DNA from: an uncultured Paludibacter sp. | GTDB taxonomy: Bacteria > Bacteroidota > Bacteroidia > Bacteroidales > Paludibacteraceae | Direction: 5' to 3' | NCBI GenBank assembly: GCA_937927845.1 | Contig: CALFXE010000200.1 | Coordinates: 1-64,000, forward strand | DNA: 64,000 bases | In this document: one piece after another, positions 43,790 through 52,700 of the stretch | How positions within the stretch are numbered: position 1 is the first letter of the stretch | Layout: every line of letters begins with the position of its first letter | Made by a program: the position numbers and the translations under genes | Notes under the pieces: generated by a model | What the model saw: the letters and a program-made list of their open reading frames with translations, nothing else | Databases searched by the model: none | What the model was told of the DNA's origin: nothing

Positions 43790-44455
43790 TTATCCACCTA
43801 TTATACTTTGTGATCGCATTAAATTGTAATCATCTTTTTCCGAGCTTTCAATTTTATATCCTGATTGTGTAACTGTTTGTTCATTTGAAAATAAGAAGTT
43901 GCATGCAGACATTAGTTCCTCAAGGCTGTTAGGAATATCTTTGAATCTTTCCAAAAGATCATTTAAGTCTTCTACACCTTCAAAAGGAGTACCTTCTTCT
44001 GAAAAAACTTTCCATGTATTTGTTGATTTGTAATATACTACTTCGTGATGACCAGTTAGACCTCCAACTGGAAAAATTCTGGAAGGACGCACAAATTTGG
44101 TATGAAGTAGTAAGTTCCTTCTCAAATATATAACCTCAGTTTCAAGATGAAAAATAGGAAAAGCATAATATACTGGAAACCCCATTAAATCTAATACAAA
44201 TAGTCTCAAATGCTGGTCCTGTTTTGAAGTTCTATTAAGATTAAATATATACTCATTTGTATTTTTTACATGTGCTCTTTTATATTGAATTAGAATTCCT
44301 TTGAATCCTGGAAATCCATACTGTACATCATATGCTAATGTGGCTTCTGCCCTTTGAGATGGTGCTAAAATAAATGGTCTAATTCCAGTTTGATGAAATG
44401 CTAGGTTTACAAATTCAGTCGTTAAATTTAATTCTACAGTTTTTTCAGAAATCAT
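43790..44455 (-). CDS. Hypothetical protein with PD-(D/E)XK-like features
   Basis: 221 residues. The N-terminal region SEKTVELNLTTEFVNLAF, then AYDVQYGFPGFKGILIQYKR, has the E, D and Q-x-K positions of a PD-(D/E)XK-type fold, followed by LRLFVLDLMGFPVYYAFPI. It may be a further divergent relative of the DUF4365 nucleases. Single-gene unit. Confidence 0.55.
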   Translation of the reverse strand: MISEKTVELNLTTEFVNLAFHQTGIRPFILAPSQRAEATLAYDVQYGFPGFKGILIQYKRAHVKNTNEYIFNLNRTSKQDQHLRLFVLDLMGFPVYYAFPIFHLETEVIYLRRNLLLHTKFVRPSRIFPVGGLTGHHEVVYYKSTNTWKVFSEEGTPFEGVEDLNDLLERFKDIPNSLEELMSACNFLFSNEQTVTQSGYKIESSEKDDYNLMRSQSIIGG

Positions 44456-44590
44456 GTTTTGTCTTATGTTGGGGTTGTTGAAAGCTTGCCACTAACTTGT
44501 TTTTATGCGAGACAAACATTCATAAAGCTATTCAAAACGGATGTTTATAATATATGTTTGTCTTCGAATATAAGAAATAATCTATATAAA

Positions 44591-44860
44591 TCACCTAATA
44601 GATTTTTTATTTATTGAATCGTTATTAGATATATTATCTTCATCATCAAGATAATATCCTTTCGGTAATCCATAGGTTTCTACAAATTCCATAAACTCTA
44701 AATGCGGTATCATTTTAGTATCTTTTGATATATTTTTCTCATTAAGAATCTCATTAATCTGCTTTCTAATTTTTGTTTCACTAAACTGATCACAATACAT
44801 CTGAATCAATTCCGATTTCGTGACTGAATACGGAAGTGGTTTTTTATTGTTTTTGCTCAT
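44591..44860 (-). CDS. Small hypothetical protein of the replication module
   Basis: 89 residues from ATG at 44860 (SKNNKKPLPYSVTKSELIQ); a preceding TTG codon is less likely. Helical N-terminal part with possible HTH (SELIQMYCDQFSETKIRKQI), acidic C-terminus. It ends a minus-strand series running from 47147. Unrecognised. Confidence 0.5.
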   Translation of the reverse strand: MSKNNKKPLPYSVTKSELIQMYCDQFSETKIRKQINEILNEKNISKDTKMIPHLEFMEFVETYGLPKGYYLDDEDNISNNDSINKKSIR

Positions 44861-44876
44861 CAATAGATCTTTAAGG

Positions 44877-45071
44877 TTAAATATTCTTTTTTAAATCATT
44901 GATTCTAAACAGGGATTTAAATATTTTATCTTCCAAATATTTAAGTATTCGATTTTTGCCCTTGATGATGAAATCAAAAAATTGCAATGGTGCGGTTATA
45001 ATAATTGCAAAGCAAAGCACAATGGCGAATAAGTTTAGGTATATTATTTTGAAGCGGTTCTTTATTTTCAT
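44877..45071 (-). CDS. Small membrane protein (64 aa)
   Basis: 64 residues with one hydrophobic helix (about 9-33, YLNLFAIVLCFAIIITAPLQ) and a basic C-terminus. Unrecognised. Spacing of about 10-17 bp to its neighbours supports membership in the replication-module operon. Confidence 0.5.
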   Translation of the reverse strand: MKIKNRFKIIYLNLFAIVLCFAIIITAPLQFFDFIIKGKNRILKYLEDKIFKSLFRINDLKKNI

Positions 45072-45080
45072 AGCTTAGGT

Positions 45081-45422
45081 TTAGATATTAGTTAGTTTTT
45101 GATGGATTGTATCTGAAATCATTTGCATTGTAATACGTTGTTCCAGATTTCTTTCTGTTCTTTCCCATTGACAACAATAGAGTAGAATGACTGATTGTGT
45201 TGGACTGAGAGATATATTCGTATATGACTTTTTGCTTTCAATCTTCGTTCTGAATATGAAAAACATACTTTGCAGGGTGTCAATTACAATAATATCATTG
45301 CAATAATTTTCATAATCCTTGCAATGGGAGATATTATCAACTTTGTTTCGGATGAATTTTAGCAATTCTGATTGTATTATTTCAAGATCTACTATCTTTA
45401 TTTTCTTCAAGATTATTTTCAT
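45081..45422 (-). CDS. Hypothetical protein of the replication module
   Basis: 113 residues, helical, soluble (KIVDLEIIQSELLKFIRNKV; later SVILLYCCQWERTERNLEQR). It lies 11 bp downstream of the DnaC-like gene. No domain recognised. Confidence 0.5.
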   Translation of the reverse strand: MKIILKKIKIVDLEIIQSELLKFIRNKVDNISHCKDYENYCNDIIVIDTLQSMFFIFRTKIESKKSYTNISLSPTQSVILLYCCQWERTERNLEQRITMQMISDTIHQKLTNI

Positions 45423-45433
45423 TGGTACTTTAG

Positions 45434-46045
45434 TTAGCGCTTGTCTGCTGTGTTTTTATCAAAGGCAATAAGGTTTAGCATTCCTCTTAACCTTGACCTG
45501 ATTCTATTTCCATAAGCCAATTCTATTTCTGAAGCAGAAAGATTGGTCGTTAGATGTGTTTGCACTTTTTTAGCAATAAATAGATCATATCTCGAAAGGA
45601 TGATTTCGGCCATCACATTGCATTCATTGCCATAGTATTTCAAGTTCTGTTCAATTCCTAAATCATCAAAGCAATAATTCCTATATCCGGTTTGAGAGGA
45701 ACTGCCACGACTGTAACGATGTATTATTTCGTAGCCCTCTTTTATGAATTCAAAACTGATGTCCCTGCAAGTCTTTATGTAAAACTTATTGCCTTGTTTA
45801 GTAACATATTTCATCAAAGTCATTAGAGTTGTTTTGCCACAACCTACCGGACCCGATAGTAAAATTCCTTTCGTTAAGTCAATATCATATTGTTTTGTCA
45901 TCACTTCATCATTCAAAAAATAAGCTGTAAGTTTTGTTATATTAGGCGTATCTTGCTCTGTAAAATGAAACTTATCCCCATAGTCTCGTTTCCCTTTTTG
46001 TTCCAACCAAGCTAGAATTTCCGGATAGTTGTACTGTAAATTCAT
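45434..46045 (-). CDS. DnaC/IstB-like replication ATPase
   Basis: 203 residues. Walker A GPVGCGKTTLMT (near 66-77) and Walker B CFDDLGIEQN, then sensor residues TTNLSASEIELAYGNRIRSR. This is the AAA+ helicase-loader type used by phages and plasmids. It directly follows the RepO-like gene and probably loads helicase at the element's origin. Confidence 0.8.
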   Translation of the reverse strand: MNLQYNYPEILAWLEQKGKRDYGDKFHFTEQDTPNITKLTAYFLNDEVMTKQYDIDLTKGILLSGPVGCGKTTLMTLMKYVTKQGNKFYIKTCRDISFEFIKEGYEIIHRYSRGSSSQTGYRNYCFDDLGIEQNLKYYGNECNVMAEIILSRYDLFIAKKVQTHLTTNLSASEIELAYGNRIRSRLRGMLNLIAFDKNTADKR

Positions 46046-46056
46046 AGTTGATTTGT

Positions 46057-46845
46057 TTACAATGGTTCTGCATAATCTTTGTCTTCCTGGCTGTGTAAAT
46101 TATTGGCTCTTGGATGTTCTTTAGTTGAACCATTTTGTGGCAAGTTGATTGAAAATTTAGAGGTAGTCAGCATCCAATTCCGGGCAGCTGCGTTCCAATC
46201 AATCATCTTGGTTTTTCCACCAATAAGCCAGCCGTTGCTAGTATAGTAATTAAAAAACCGTTCTGCTTCAATTTCGGAAAACTCCTGAAGTTTGAAATAT
46301 TCCTTTACCAAATCCAGACTTGGACTTTCTTTTTTTTTCGCGGAACTTTTTTTTTCTTTCTCTTCAGTTTCTAAAAATTCTTCTTCATTTAAACTTTCTA
46401 AATTGCTTTCAATAGATATGTTTTTATTGTTTTTAAATGTTTGTTTATTATTATATATATGGGGTTCAATAACCTGTTCAGTAACCTGACCATTAGCTTG
46501 TCCAATTATTGGTTTTGTTTGTCCATTCAGTGAACTGCTTTGAGACTTTTTTCCATCAGAGAGATTATGCATAATTACCTCTGTTCCGGAATACGGATTG
46601 TAGGATGGTAAATACTCTATAAATCCTAGTAATTGCAATTCTTTGATGCATTTATGGTAAGTTGCCTTTGAAGCTATTCTGCTGGCTTTCATCATTTCTT
46701 CCCTAGAAATGGTAATCGGGTTTTTAAACCGATTCACATTCCAACTTTGAAACAATGCCAGATACAAACTGATGTGGGTCGGGTAAATGATTTCTTCAAT
46801 TGCAATACAGTTAAAAAAACCTGTGAGATGTTTAATGTAATTCAT
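46057..46845 (-). CDS. RepO/DnaD-like replication initiator
   Basis: 262 residues. The N-terminal winged-helix part (ITISREEMMKASRIASKATY, HKCIKELQLLGFIEYLP) is typical of phage replication-initiation and replisome-organiser proteins. A low-complexity acidic linker follows. The C-terminus (FFNYYTSNGWLIGGKTKMID, WNAAARNWM) is the conserved DnaD-type end. Together with the DnaC-like ATPase it forms a replication module; an origin would be expected inside or beside it. Confidence 0.75.
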   Translation of the reverse strand: MNYIKHLTGFFNCIAIEEIIYPTHISLYLALFQSWNVNRFKNPITISREEMMKASRIASKATYHKCIKELQLLGFIEYLPSYNPYSGTEVIMHNLSDGKKSQSSSLNGQTKPIIGQANGQVTEQVIEPHIYNNKQTFKNNKNISIESNLESLNEEEFLETEEKEKKSSAKKKESPSLDLVKEYFKLQEFSEIEAERFFNYYTSNGWLIGGKTKMIDWNAAARNWMLTTSKFSINLPQNGSTKEHPRANNLHSQEDKDYAEPL

Positions 46846-46859
46846 TCATAAGGGATAGA

Positions 46860-47147
46860 TTACTTGAAAAGAGTAGAAACTTTTTTTTGAGTATTACCAT
46901 TGAGTACTTTTTCAATGTCTGAATAGTTATAATACATTATGCCTCCAATTTTTGTAAAGGTTAATGTCCCATTGATTCGGAGATTTTGTAAAGTACCTGG
47001 GGAAATGTTAAGCAATTTTCGGACTTCATTAGATTTGAGCCATTGCTTTACTTGTTGGGTTTGTGGTTGAATAATTTGCTTTAAATCATTCAATAAAAGA
47101 CTTCTGAATTCGTTTAAATCTTCACGAGTAATAACTTCAATTGCCAT
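46860..47147 (-). CDS. Helix-turn-helix (excisionase/MerR-like) DNA-binding protein
   Basis: 95 residues. The HTH_17-type motif LKSNEVRKLLNISPGTLQNL, then RINGTLTFTKIGGIMYYNYS, is diagnostic of Bacteroidota mobile-element excisionase or regulatory proteins. First gene of the replication module. It may regulate excision or replication. Confidence 0.8.
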   Translation of the reverse strand: MAIEVITREDLNEFRSLLLNDLKQIIQPQTQQVKQWLKSNEVRKLLNISPGTLQNLRINGTLTFTKIGGIMYYNYSDIEKVLNGNTQKKVSTLFK

Positions 47148-47234
47148 AACTTATAATTTAGATTGTTATGGAACAAAATTGTTGTATTTGCGTTGCTTTG
47201 ATTCACAACGGGGGATATGTTGTGTACGATTTAT

Positions 47235-48083
47235 TTATACTATATCATCCGCATCATCCATACGCTTTATAAGAGTTTCATTTAAAGAATGTATGAATTT
47301 AGTTCTATCTCCCTTTCGTGCCCTAATTTCAAGGAAAGTACGTCGATATTGCCCTAGATCAATATCGAAAATGTGTTCAAAATACTCAGCAATATCTTTT
47401 AAATCGACACCGCCATTATTATAAACTCCTTCTGAGTGTAATGCATATACTAGTTCCGTCAATGCGACTTTTGAGCCTGTCCACATCAATTTAATGTTCG
47501 GATTGCGTTGTGATTTTTCGCTGTTGTCTTTATTCTCAATCATTATTAATTGATTTTCTAAATACAATTGGATTAAATCATTTGCCAAAATTTTGGCAAC
47601 CTTGAAATCATGCGATGTTGCGAATGTTTTATCAGCCTCAAAGTAGTAACTATCCAATGAAAGTTTAATATCAAACTTACCTCTTAGAAAGTATTTATAA
47701 TCTAAATAAATATTACCTGAGCGATAATATTTGTAAAAATCTAATTCGTTATCAAAGAATGCTTTCAGCTTAATTAACTCGTTATTGTAATACTTTTTTA
47801 AAACCCTCGTTCCTCCATTAGGCTTTTTCATTTCAATATTAAAAATGGTATTGTAATAAATAACTTTAGATGTGAATTGAGGCTTTATTTCTTTGAAGAA
47901 TTGAATTTCTTCTTCTTCGGACTTAAAATTAGTTTTTTGGATTAAAAGCCTTAATTTCTCTTTTGACTTTATACTTATGTCGATAGCTTTTTCGCATTTT
48001 TTAATTGGGTTGTCAATTTCTAAATCTATAAAGTTTAATTGTTCGTTAAGGTCTGAAAGGAGTAAGGTTATTTTTGGGTTCAA
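47235..48083 (-). CDS. RteC-domain protein
   Basis: 282 residues. The pattern EIQFFKEIKPQFTSKVIYYN, then YYFEADKTFATSHDFKVAKI and ALTELVYALHSEGVYNNG, is that of RteC, which in Bacteroides controls excision of conjugative transposons. The start is TTG at 48083; no in-frame ATG lies upstream before a stop codon. Probably controls excision or transfer of this element. Confidence 0.8.
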   Translation of the reverse strand: MNPKITLLLSDLNEQLNFIDLEIDNPIKKCEKAIDISIKSKEKLRLLIQKTNFKSEEEEIQFFKEIKPQFTSKVIYYNTIFNIEMKKPNGGTRVLKKYYNNELIKLKAFFDNELDFYKYYRSGNIYLDYKYFLRGKFDIKLSLDSYYFEADKTFATSHDFKVAKILANDLIQLYLENQLIMIENKDNSEKSQRNPNIKLMWTGSKVALTELVYALHSEGVYNNGGVDLKDIAEYFEHIFDIDLGQYRRTFLEIRARKGDRTKFIHSLNETLIKRMDDADDIV

Positions 48084-48103
48084 GTTTTGTCTTTTAAATT
48101 ATA

Positions 48104-48157
48104 GGGCTTGCCAAAATGGAAACTTAGAAGTTCTAAGAATTCCATTTTGACAAGCCC
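48104..48157 (-). terminator. Long hairpin terminator
   Basis: GGGCTTGCCAAAATGGAA and TTCCATTTTGACAAGCCC form an 18-bp stem with one mismatch, with a second small stem (CTTAGAA/TTCTAAG) in the loop. It lies just after the stop of the F420-reductase-like gene on the minus strand. Confidence 0.75.
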
Positions 48158-48190
48158 CCCTAAAAAAGTTTTTGTTTTTCCTTAAAGCTT

Positions 48191-48961
48191 TTACTTATTG
48201 TTCATAATGAAAGAGATTCTTGGGAATAGTCCACGTATAACAGCGAGCATTTCTTCGTGACTAGGTGGAGTATCTCTACTCATAAGTTTATCGGTTGTCA
48301 AGTCTCTGAGATAGGCTGCTTTTGATTTAAATAAATCTGCGTCTTTTAGAGCTTGTGTCAGTTCAATGCTATTCAATTCAGTACAATAGGCGGGTGTGCC
48401 TGGCTGATGCCGCCATGATTCTAATAAGCTTCCTGTATTCAGAGTATCAAAACCTAAGTCGTCTATTAGTTTAGAAACAATTTCCTTTGCTTTTTCATCA
48501 TCGCCTGAAATAGCCATAGCAACCCGATTTTCATTTCCTTTCGATAATCCTTTATGCTCAAGGGTATAAGACAATAAATTATTGAAAGCTTTAATTACTG
48601 GTCTTCCTAATTGTTCGGAAACCCAAACGCTCTCAAGTTTTCCGTTAACTAATTCATCCATCAAACCATCACGATAAGGATAATAATTGGTTGTATCAAT
48701 AACTATCACTTCTTTTGGAAGCTTTTTAAATAAATCTTTAGGTAGATTTGGAATTGCAATGGTTGGAATAGATATTATGACAACATCCACATCTTTGACT
48801 ACTTCTTGGATAGTTGCGGCTTCTGCCCCCAACTTAATAGCTGTTTCTTGCATTACACTCATAGGACTAGTATCAGTCACTTTAACTTTATATCCTACTG
48901 CTGATAGTTTTTTTGCTATAGCACCACCAAGAGCACCTGTTCCGATTATTGCTATTTTCAT
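48191..48961 (-). CDS. NADP-binding reductase (F420 reductase-like/NPD family)
   Basis: 256 residues from ATG at 48961, preferred because the Rossmann motif GTGALGGAIAKKL begins at residue 7; upstream in-frame codons look non-coding. Later segments (VVIISIPTIAIPNLPKDL, VIDTTNYYPYRDG, KAFNN) fit the NADPH-dependent F420 reductase/NAD(P)-binding family. It lies next to a short-chain dehydrogenase and an HxlR regulator. Likely cargo for detoxification or redox metabolism. Confidence 0.82.
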   Translation of the reverse strand: MKIAIIGTGALGGAIAKKLSAVGYKVKVTDTSPMSVMQETAIKLGAEAATIQEVVKDVDVVIISIPTIAIPNLPKDLFKKLPKEVIVIDTTNYYPYRDGLMDELVNGKLESVWVSEQLGRPVIKAFNNLLSYTLEHKGLSKGNENRVAMAISGDDEKAKEIVSKLIDDLGFDTLNTGSLLESWRHQPGTPAYCTELNSIELTQALKDADLFKSKAAYLRDLTTDKLMSRDTPPSHEEMLAVIRGLFPRISFIMNNK

Positions 48962-48986
48962 GTTTTTTTGCTTTTTGATTAATAAT

Positions 48987-49024
48987 AAAATGAGCCATCT
49001 CAACTTGTGAAACGGCTCATTTTA
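48987..49024 (-). terminator. Terminator after the SDR gene
   Basis: AAAATGAGCC and GGCTCATTTT form a 10-bp stem around a 17-nt loop, 15 bp past the SDR stop codon on the minus strand and before the reductase start. Confidence 0.65.
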
Positions 49025-49038
49025 CTATGTGTTAAATT

Positions 49039-49800
49039 TTATTTAAATCCTCCGGAAACTCCAATTTCTTGCCCAGTTACCATACTTGCTTCATCTGATG
49101 AAAGAAATACTGCCATGTTACCAAAGTCTTCAGCTGTAGCCAATCGTCCTAAAGGAGTGCGGTCTATCATTTGGTTTATATATGGATTATCAGTATTAGC
49201 AACTAATCCAAGGCTTGCTAAACCTTCTGTCAAAACCATAGTAGGAAGCAACGAATTTACGCGAATGTTTTTAGGACCTAATTCTTGTGAAAGTGACCTT
49301 GTTATTAAACTCATGGCTGCTTTAGTAGCTCCATATGTGGATAATGTAACTTCTGGGTCTTTAGCCGCAACAGAACTGATATTGATAATACTACCGCCTT
49401 TACCATCAAATAGTTTGAGTGCAGCTTGTGATGCTAATAATGTCCCAAGCACATTGACATCAAACATTTTACGATAATCATCTTCAATGAAATTTTCTAA
49501 AGGCGTTACCCAGTAAATTCCGGCGTTATTTACTAGAATATCTAAGCCACCGAAAGCATTTTTTGTTTCTTCAAAAAGTCTAGTTACATCATTTGATTTT
49601 GAAACATCACCTTGAATAGCGATTGCAGTTCCACCATTGCTAGTGATTTCAGTAACCACTTTATCTGCATCTGCTTTACTTGATGCATAATTTACGACTA
49701 CTTTGGCACCTGCGGCACCTAATTGTTTTGCAATTCCTGCACCAATTCCTTTTGATGCTCCGGTCACTAATGCTACTTTGTTTACTAATTTTTTACTCAT
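49039..49800 (-). CDS. SDR family oxidoreductase
   Basis: 253 residues from ATG 49800 (SKKLVNKVALVTGASKGIG); the upstream in-frame extension is ignored because the glycine-rich TGASKGIG motif then sits in the standard place. Active-site signature: NISSVA (Ser), YGATKAA (Tyr, Lys). NNAG is present (ILVNNAGIYW). Classical NAD(P)-dependent short-chain dehydrogenase. Divergent from an HxlR regulator that probably controls it. Confidence 0.9.
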   Translation of the reverse strand: MSKKLVNKVALVTGASKGIGAGIAKQLGAAGAKVVVNYASSKADADKVVTEITSNGGTAIAIQGDVSKSNDVTRLFEETKNAFGGLDILVNNAGIYWVTPLENFIEDDYRKMFDVNVLGTLLASQAALKLFDGKGGSIINISSVAAKDPEVTLSTYGATKAAMSLITRSLSQELGPKNIRVNSLLPTMVLTEGLASLGLVANTDNPYINQMIDRTPLGRLATAEDFGNMAVFLSSDEASMVTGQEIGVSGGFK

Positions 49801-49838
49801 TTTTTTATTACTTTCTATTAATATAGTTAATTGTATCG

Positions 49839-49846
49839 CAAAGTTA
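49839..49846 (-). promoter_or_regulatory. Putative -7 element of the SDR gene
   Basis: TAACTTTG on the minus strand fits TAnnTTTG, 39 bp before the SDR ATG. A TTG lies 14 bp upstream, slightly short of the usual spacing. The inverted repeat GTATC/GATAC at 49856-49870 overlaps this promoter region. Confidence 0.5.
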
Positions 49847-49889
49847 CCTACATTTGTATCCAAATGATACTAATGCTAAAAATTAACTA

Positions 49890-49905
49890 GTTACTTTTTA
49901 GTAAC
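49890..49905. promoter_or_regulatory. Putative HxlR operator
   Basis: GTTACT and AGTAAC are exact inverted repeats with a TTTT spacer, upstream of the HxlR gene and between the two divergent genes. It resembles the ACTAACAAA/TTTGTAAGT palindrome next to the other HxlR gene. Confidence 0.5.
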
Positions 49906-49923
49906 AAATAAAATAACAGTAAT

Positions 49924-50292
49924 ATGAAGGATGCAAGATTTAGCTTTTCAAAATGTTCATTAACTCGGTCTATGGGTATTATTGGCAATAAGTGGAAACC
50001 AATTATTATTTATGTATTGCAAAATCGTAAAGTAAGATTTGGTCAATTAGATGCCATTATTCCATTAATTACAAGGAAAGTTTTAACGGAACAGTTGAAG
50101 GAATTGGAAGATGATGGTATTGTGATAAGAGAATCTTTCGGTGAAATACCTCCAAGAGTAGAATATTCATTGACGGAAAAAGGATTGGAGCTTTTGCCAA
50201 TTTTGAACTCAATAATTGTTTGGAATGAAAAATACGAAACAATGCCACCTGAAGAAAGTTATTGCACAACCAAAGATTATTTTAAAGATTGA
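49924..50292 (+). CDS. HxlR family transcriptional regulator
   Basis: 122 residues. SFSKCSLTRSMGIIGNKWKP, then FGQLDAIIPLITRKVLTEQL, and the wing IPPRVEYSLTEKG show the HxlR winged helix with the conserved N-terminal cysteine. Second HxlR in the window, again divergent from enzyme cargo. Probable regulator of the SDR and reductase genes. Confidence 0.9.
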   Translation: MKDARFSFSKCSLTRSMGIIGNKWKPIIIYVLQNRKVRFGQLDAIIPLITRKVLTEQLKELEDDGIVIRESFGEIPPRVEYSLTEKGLELLPILNSIIVWNEKYETMPPEESYCTTKDYFKD

Positions 50293-50305
50293 TATATTTA
50301 AAGAT

Positions 50306-51145
50306 TTAAGATGTACCATTGAAATTGGTGTTTTCGTTGGTTTGTATCATAGCTAAAACAATTTCAATTCTGTTCGCTATAAGACAGTCGTATTTACTTC
50401 TTCTAAATTCTGTCATAATACCTATTAAGAATGCCTCAGATATAATTTCGTCTTTATCTTCATCGTAGTCCATAATTATATACCATAAACCGCCACCACT
50501 AAGACCATAATGTTCGGTCTTTATTTTTTCAAGCTGTTCAGTTTTAATATTCATTGCTTTTCCTTGAAATTCAAGAACGTAATGGGTAAGAGGATTTAAC
50601 GAGTAATATTCAAAAACTTTGTCTTGGCTTGGTAGCATATAATAAGCTGAACCAAATGTCTTTATGCCGGAAGGTTCTTTTCTTTTATTGATTACTGGAT
50701 ATCCAAAAGCGCAATAAGCAGGTTCATGGAATATCTTTTCATCAAATAAGAATCTTTCATAGGGAAGAAATCTATACCATTGTACCAAAAGATGTACTAA
50801 TTGAGGTTTGAGTTTTATGTATGCGGCATCTATTTTTTCTTCTTTCTCCATTTCTGTACCACAACCTTTTCCCGCAATTGAAACATAATCGTCTTTGACT
50901 TTGACAAAAAGACGGTTTGAATCAGACCAATCTTCAATAACATGTGAAGCGGTAAGCAAATAAAAATCATCTCCAAGAAAGACAAAAACACCAGATGCAA
51001 ATGGAACCGCTCCTTTAGTTAAATCATGTTTAAAAAGTTGACAGGTGCAAAGACCAATATCACCTTCGATTAGTTTGACATATTCAGCGGTAATTAAGGA
51101 ATCGATGTAAGCATCCAATTCTTCATTTTCTATTTCTTCATCCAT
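50306..51145 (-). CDS. Trypsin-like serine protease
   Basis: 279 residues without signal peptide, so cytosolic. The triad of a chymotrypsin fold is visible: FYLLTASHVIEDW (His near 65), KIDAAYIKLKP (Asp near 107) and YGLSGGGLWYI (Ser near 218). The N-terminus is acidic. Cytosolic trypsin-like domains occur in several antiviral systems as effector proteases. Here it is a single gene between the redox cargo and the integrase. Confidence 0.72.
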   Translation of the reverse strand: MDEEIENEELDAYIDSLITAEYVKLIEGDIGLCTCQLFKHDLTKGAVPFASGVFVFLGDDFYLLTASHVIEDWSDSNRLFVKVKDDYVSIAGKGCGTEMEKEEKIDAAYIKLKPQLVHLLVQWYRFLPYERFLFDEKIFHEPAYCAFGYPVINKRKEPSGIKTFGSAYYMLPSQDKVFEYYSLNPLTHYVLEFQGKAMNIKTEQLEKIKTEHYGLSGGGLWYIIMDYDEDKDEIISEAFLIGIMTEFRRSKYDCLIANRIEIVLAMIQTNENTNFNGTS

Positions 51146-51179
51146 AATAAAATAAATAAGGAGTCTAAAGATAATAGAA

Positions 51180-52424
51180 TTAACTGCCCACTTTCAAGTT
51201 TTCGATTTTGATTGCTTGTAATTTATCTTTTAGTGACTTCATATCCTCACTGACTTTTCTATCTAAAACTTTTGCATAATGTTGAGTAGTTCTCAAATTT
51301 TTATGCCCAAGCATTTTACTAACACTTTCAATAGGAACACCATTGGTAAGTGTTACCGTTGTTGCGAATGAATGCCTAGCAATATGGAAGGTCAATTCTT
51401 TATCAATTTTACAGATCCCTGCAATTTCTTTTAGATAGGCATTCATTTTTTGATTGGATAGAATAGGAAGTAATTTATCTTCTCCAACACATTGTGGATG
51501 ATTTTCATATTTATCAATTACCATTTGAGTAACTGGCAGGATAGGAATTTTTGAAGCACTTTCCGTTTTCTGACGATGTGTAAAAATCCATTTATCGCCA
51601 TCAATACCAATGCTAACATGCGACTTAGTCAAGTTCTTTACATCGATATAAGCCAAGCCTGTAAAACAGCTAAATAAGAAAATATCACGAACAAGGGAAA
51701 GCCTATCATTTTTTAAATCCTTTTCAATTATGGTTTGAATTTCTTCTTCAGTCAAATAAACCCGCTCAACTTCTTTAACTTTTGCCTTATAGTTTGCAAA
51801 TGGATTTTTCTCCAACCAATCATTTGCCAAACAAATCTTGATTATTTTGCTGAAATTCTTAATGTATTTGACAGCGGTATTATTGGAGCAATTTCTAACG
51901 CTTCTTAAATAAAACTCATAGTCTGTAATGAAAGCGTGATTTATTTTGGAAATCTCAATATCTGAAATATTGTATTTCCATTCCAAAAATTCGACTGTAT
52001 GCTTTAAAGAGGTCGTGTAGCGTTCTAATGTGCCGGGCGCATATTCTTTGCCCACTAATTCCTTTATCTTATTGTTATGGTCATGAAAAATCGGTATAAG
52101 CATACGCTGTTTTTCATCAGAGCCAAAAAGCAATTCCTTAAAATTCTCAATACTTAGATTTTCATTTTTATGAATTAACTCCATTTGAATATCCAATACT
52201 TTAGATTTTATTACATCAAGGTAACTATTTATTGAACGGGCTTCTTCTGTTGTACCTTTTACTTTGGATGCTTCTGACGACCATCGGGTAGGGTCGATAA
52301 ATTTCTTGGTACTGAATTCGGTTCTGTTTCCATCTACCGTAAGTCGGACATAAATTGGAAATTGCCCTTTGGCATTAACCTTGGTTGATTTTGCATAGAA
52401 ATGCAGGTTTACTTTCGCTTTCAT
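51180..52424 (-). CDS. Site-specific tyrosine recombinase (Bacteroidota integrase)
   Basis: 414 residues. N-terminal arm-binding domain (VNLHFYAKSTKVNAKGQFPI), SAM-like core-binding domain, and catalytic domain with HIARHSF near 346, LGHKNLRTTQHY near 370-381 (Tyr nucleophile). The first catalytic Arg is replaced in FTGLAYIDV (near 253), as in the IntDOT type. It lies 280 bp from the right att repeat, so it is the likely integrase of the 36-kb element, acting at a tRNA 3' end. Confidence 0.92.
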   Translation of the reverse strand: MKAKVNLHFYAKSTKVNAKGQFPIYVRLTVDGNRTEFSTKKFIDPTRWSSEASKVKGTTEEARSINSYLDVIKSKVLDIQMELIHKNENLSIENFKELLFGSDEKQRMLIPIFHDHNNKIKELVGKEYAPGTLERYTTSLKHTVEFLEWKYNISDIEISKINHAFITDYEFYLRSVRNCSNNTAVKYIKNFSKIIKICLANDWLEKNPFANYKAKVKEVERVYLTEEEIQTIIEKDLKNDRLSLVRDIFLFSCFTGLAYIDVKNLTKSHVSIGIDGDKWIFTHRQKTESASKIPILPVTQMVIDKYENHPQCVGEDKLLPILSNQKMNAYLKEIAGICKIDKELTFHIARHSFATTVTLTNGVPIESVSKMLGHKNLRTTQHYAKVLDRKVSEDMKSLKDKLQAIKIENLKVGS

Positions 52425-52642
52425 TTTACTGAGTGATTAATTAGTTATCAATTTAAATTCCTAATCCAAGCCAAACAAGATGTTTACTGAATGAACAAGC
52501 TATTTAATTCATTCGAAAGCCCAATGTTTGCAAGGGTTAAAGAGATTTAGCGAGACCCTAGATTTCTAGTTTTTGTCAGGGTCTCGATTTAGTCCCTTTA
52601 GCGATAAGATTTGATGATAAATTTTGAAAGTCTGCAAAAGCA

Positions 52643-52677
52643 AAAACCCCCGAAAATCATAGGATTTCGGGGGTTTT
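52643..52677. terminator. Strong terminator hairpin near the right end
   Basis: AAACCCCCGAAA and TTTCGGGGGTTTT are inverted repeats with an 11-nt loop and T/A tracts on both sides. It separates the integrase region from the att site. The stretch 52545-52610 has two GGGTCTCG motifs, one in each orientation. Confidence 0.8.
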
Positions 52678-52700
52678 GATACCGTTTAGGATTTTTATCA

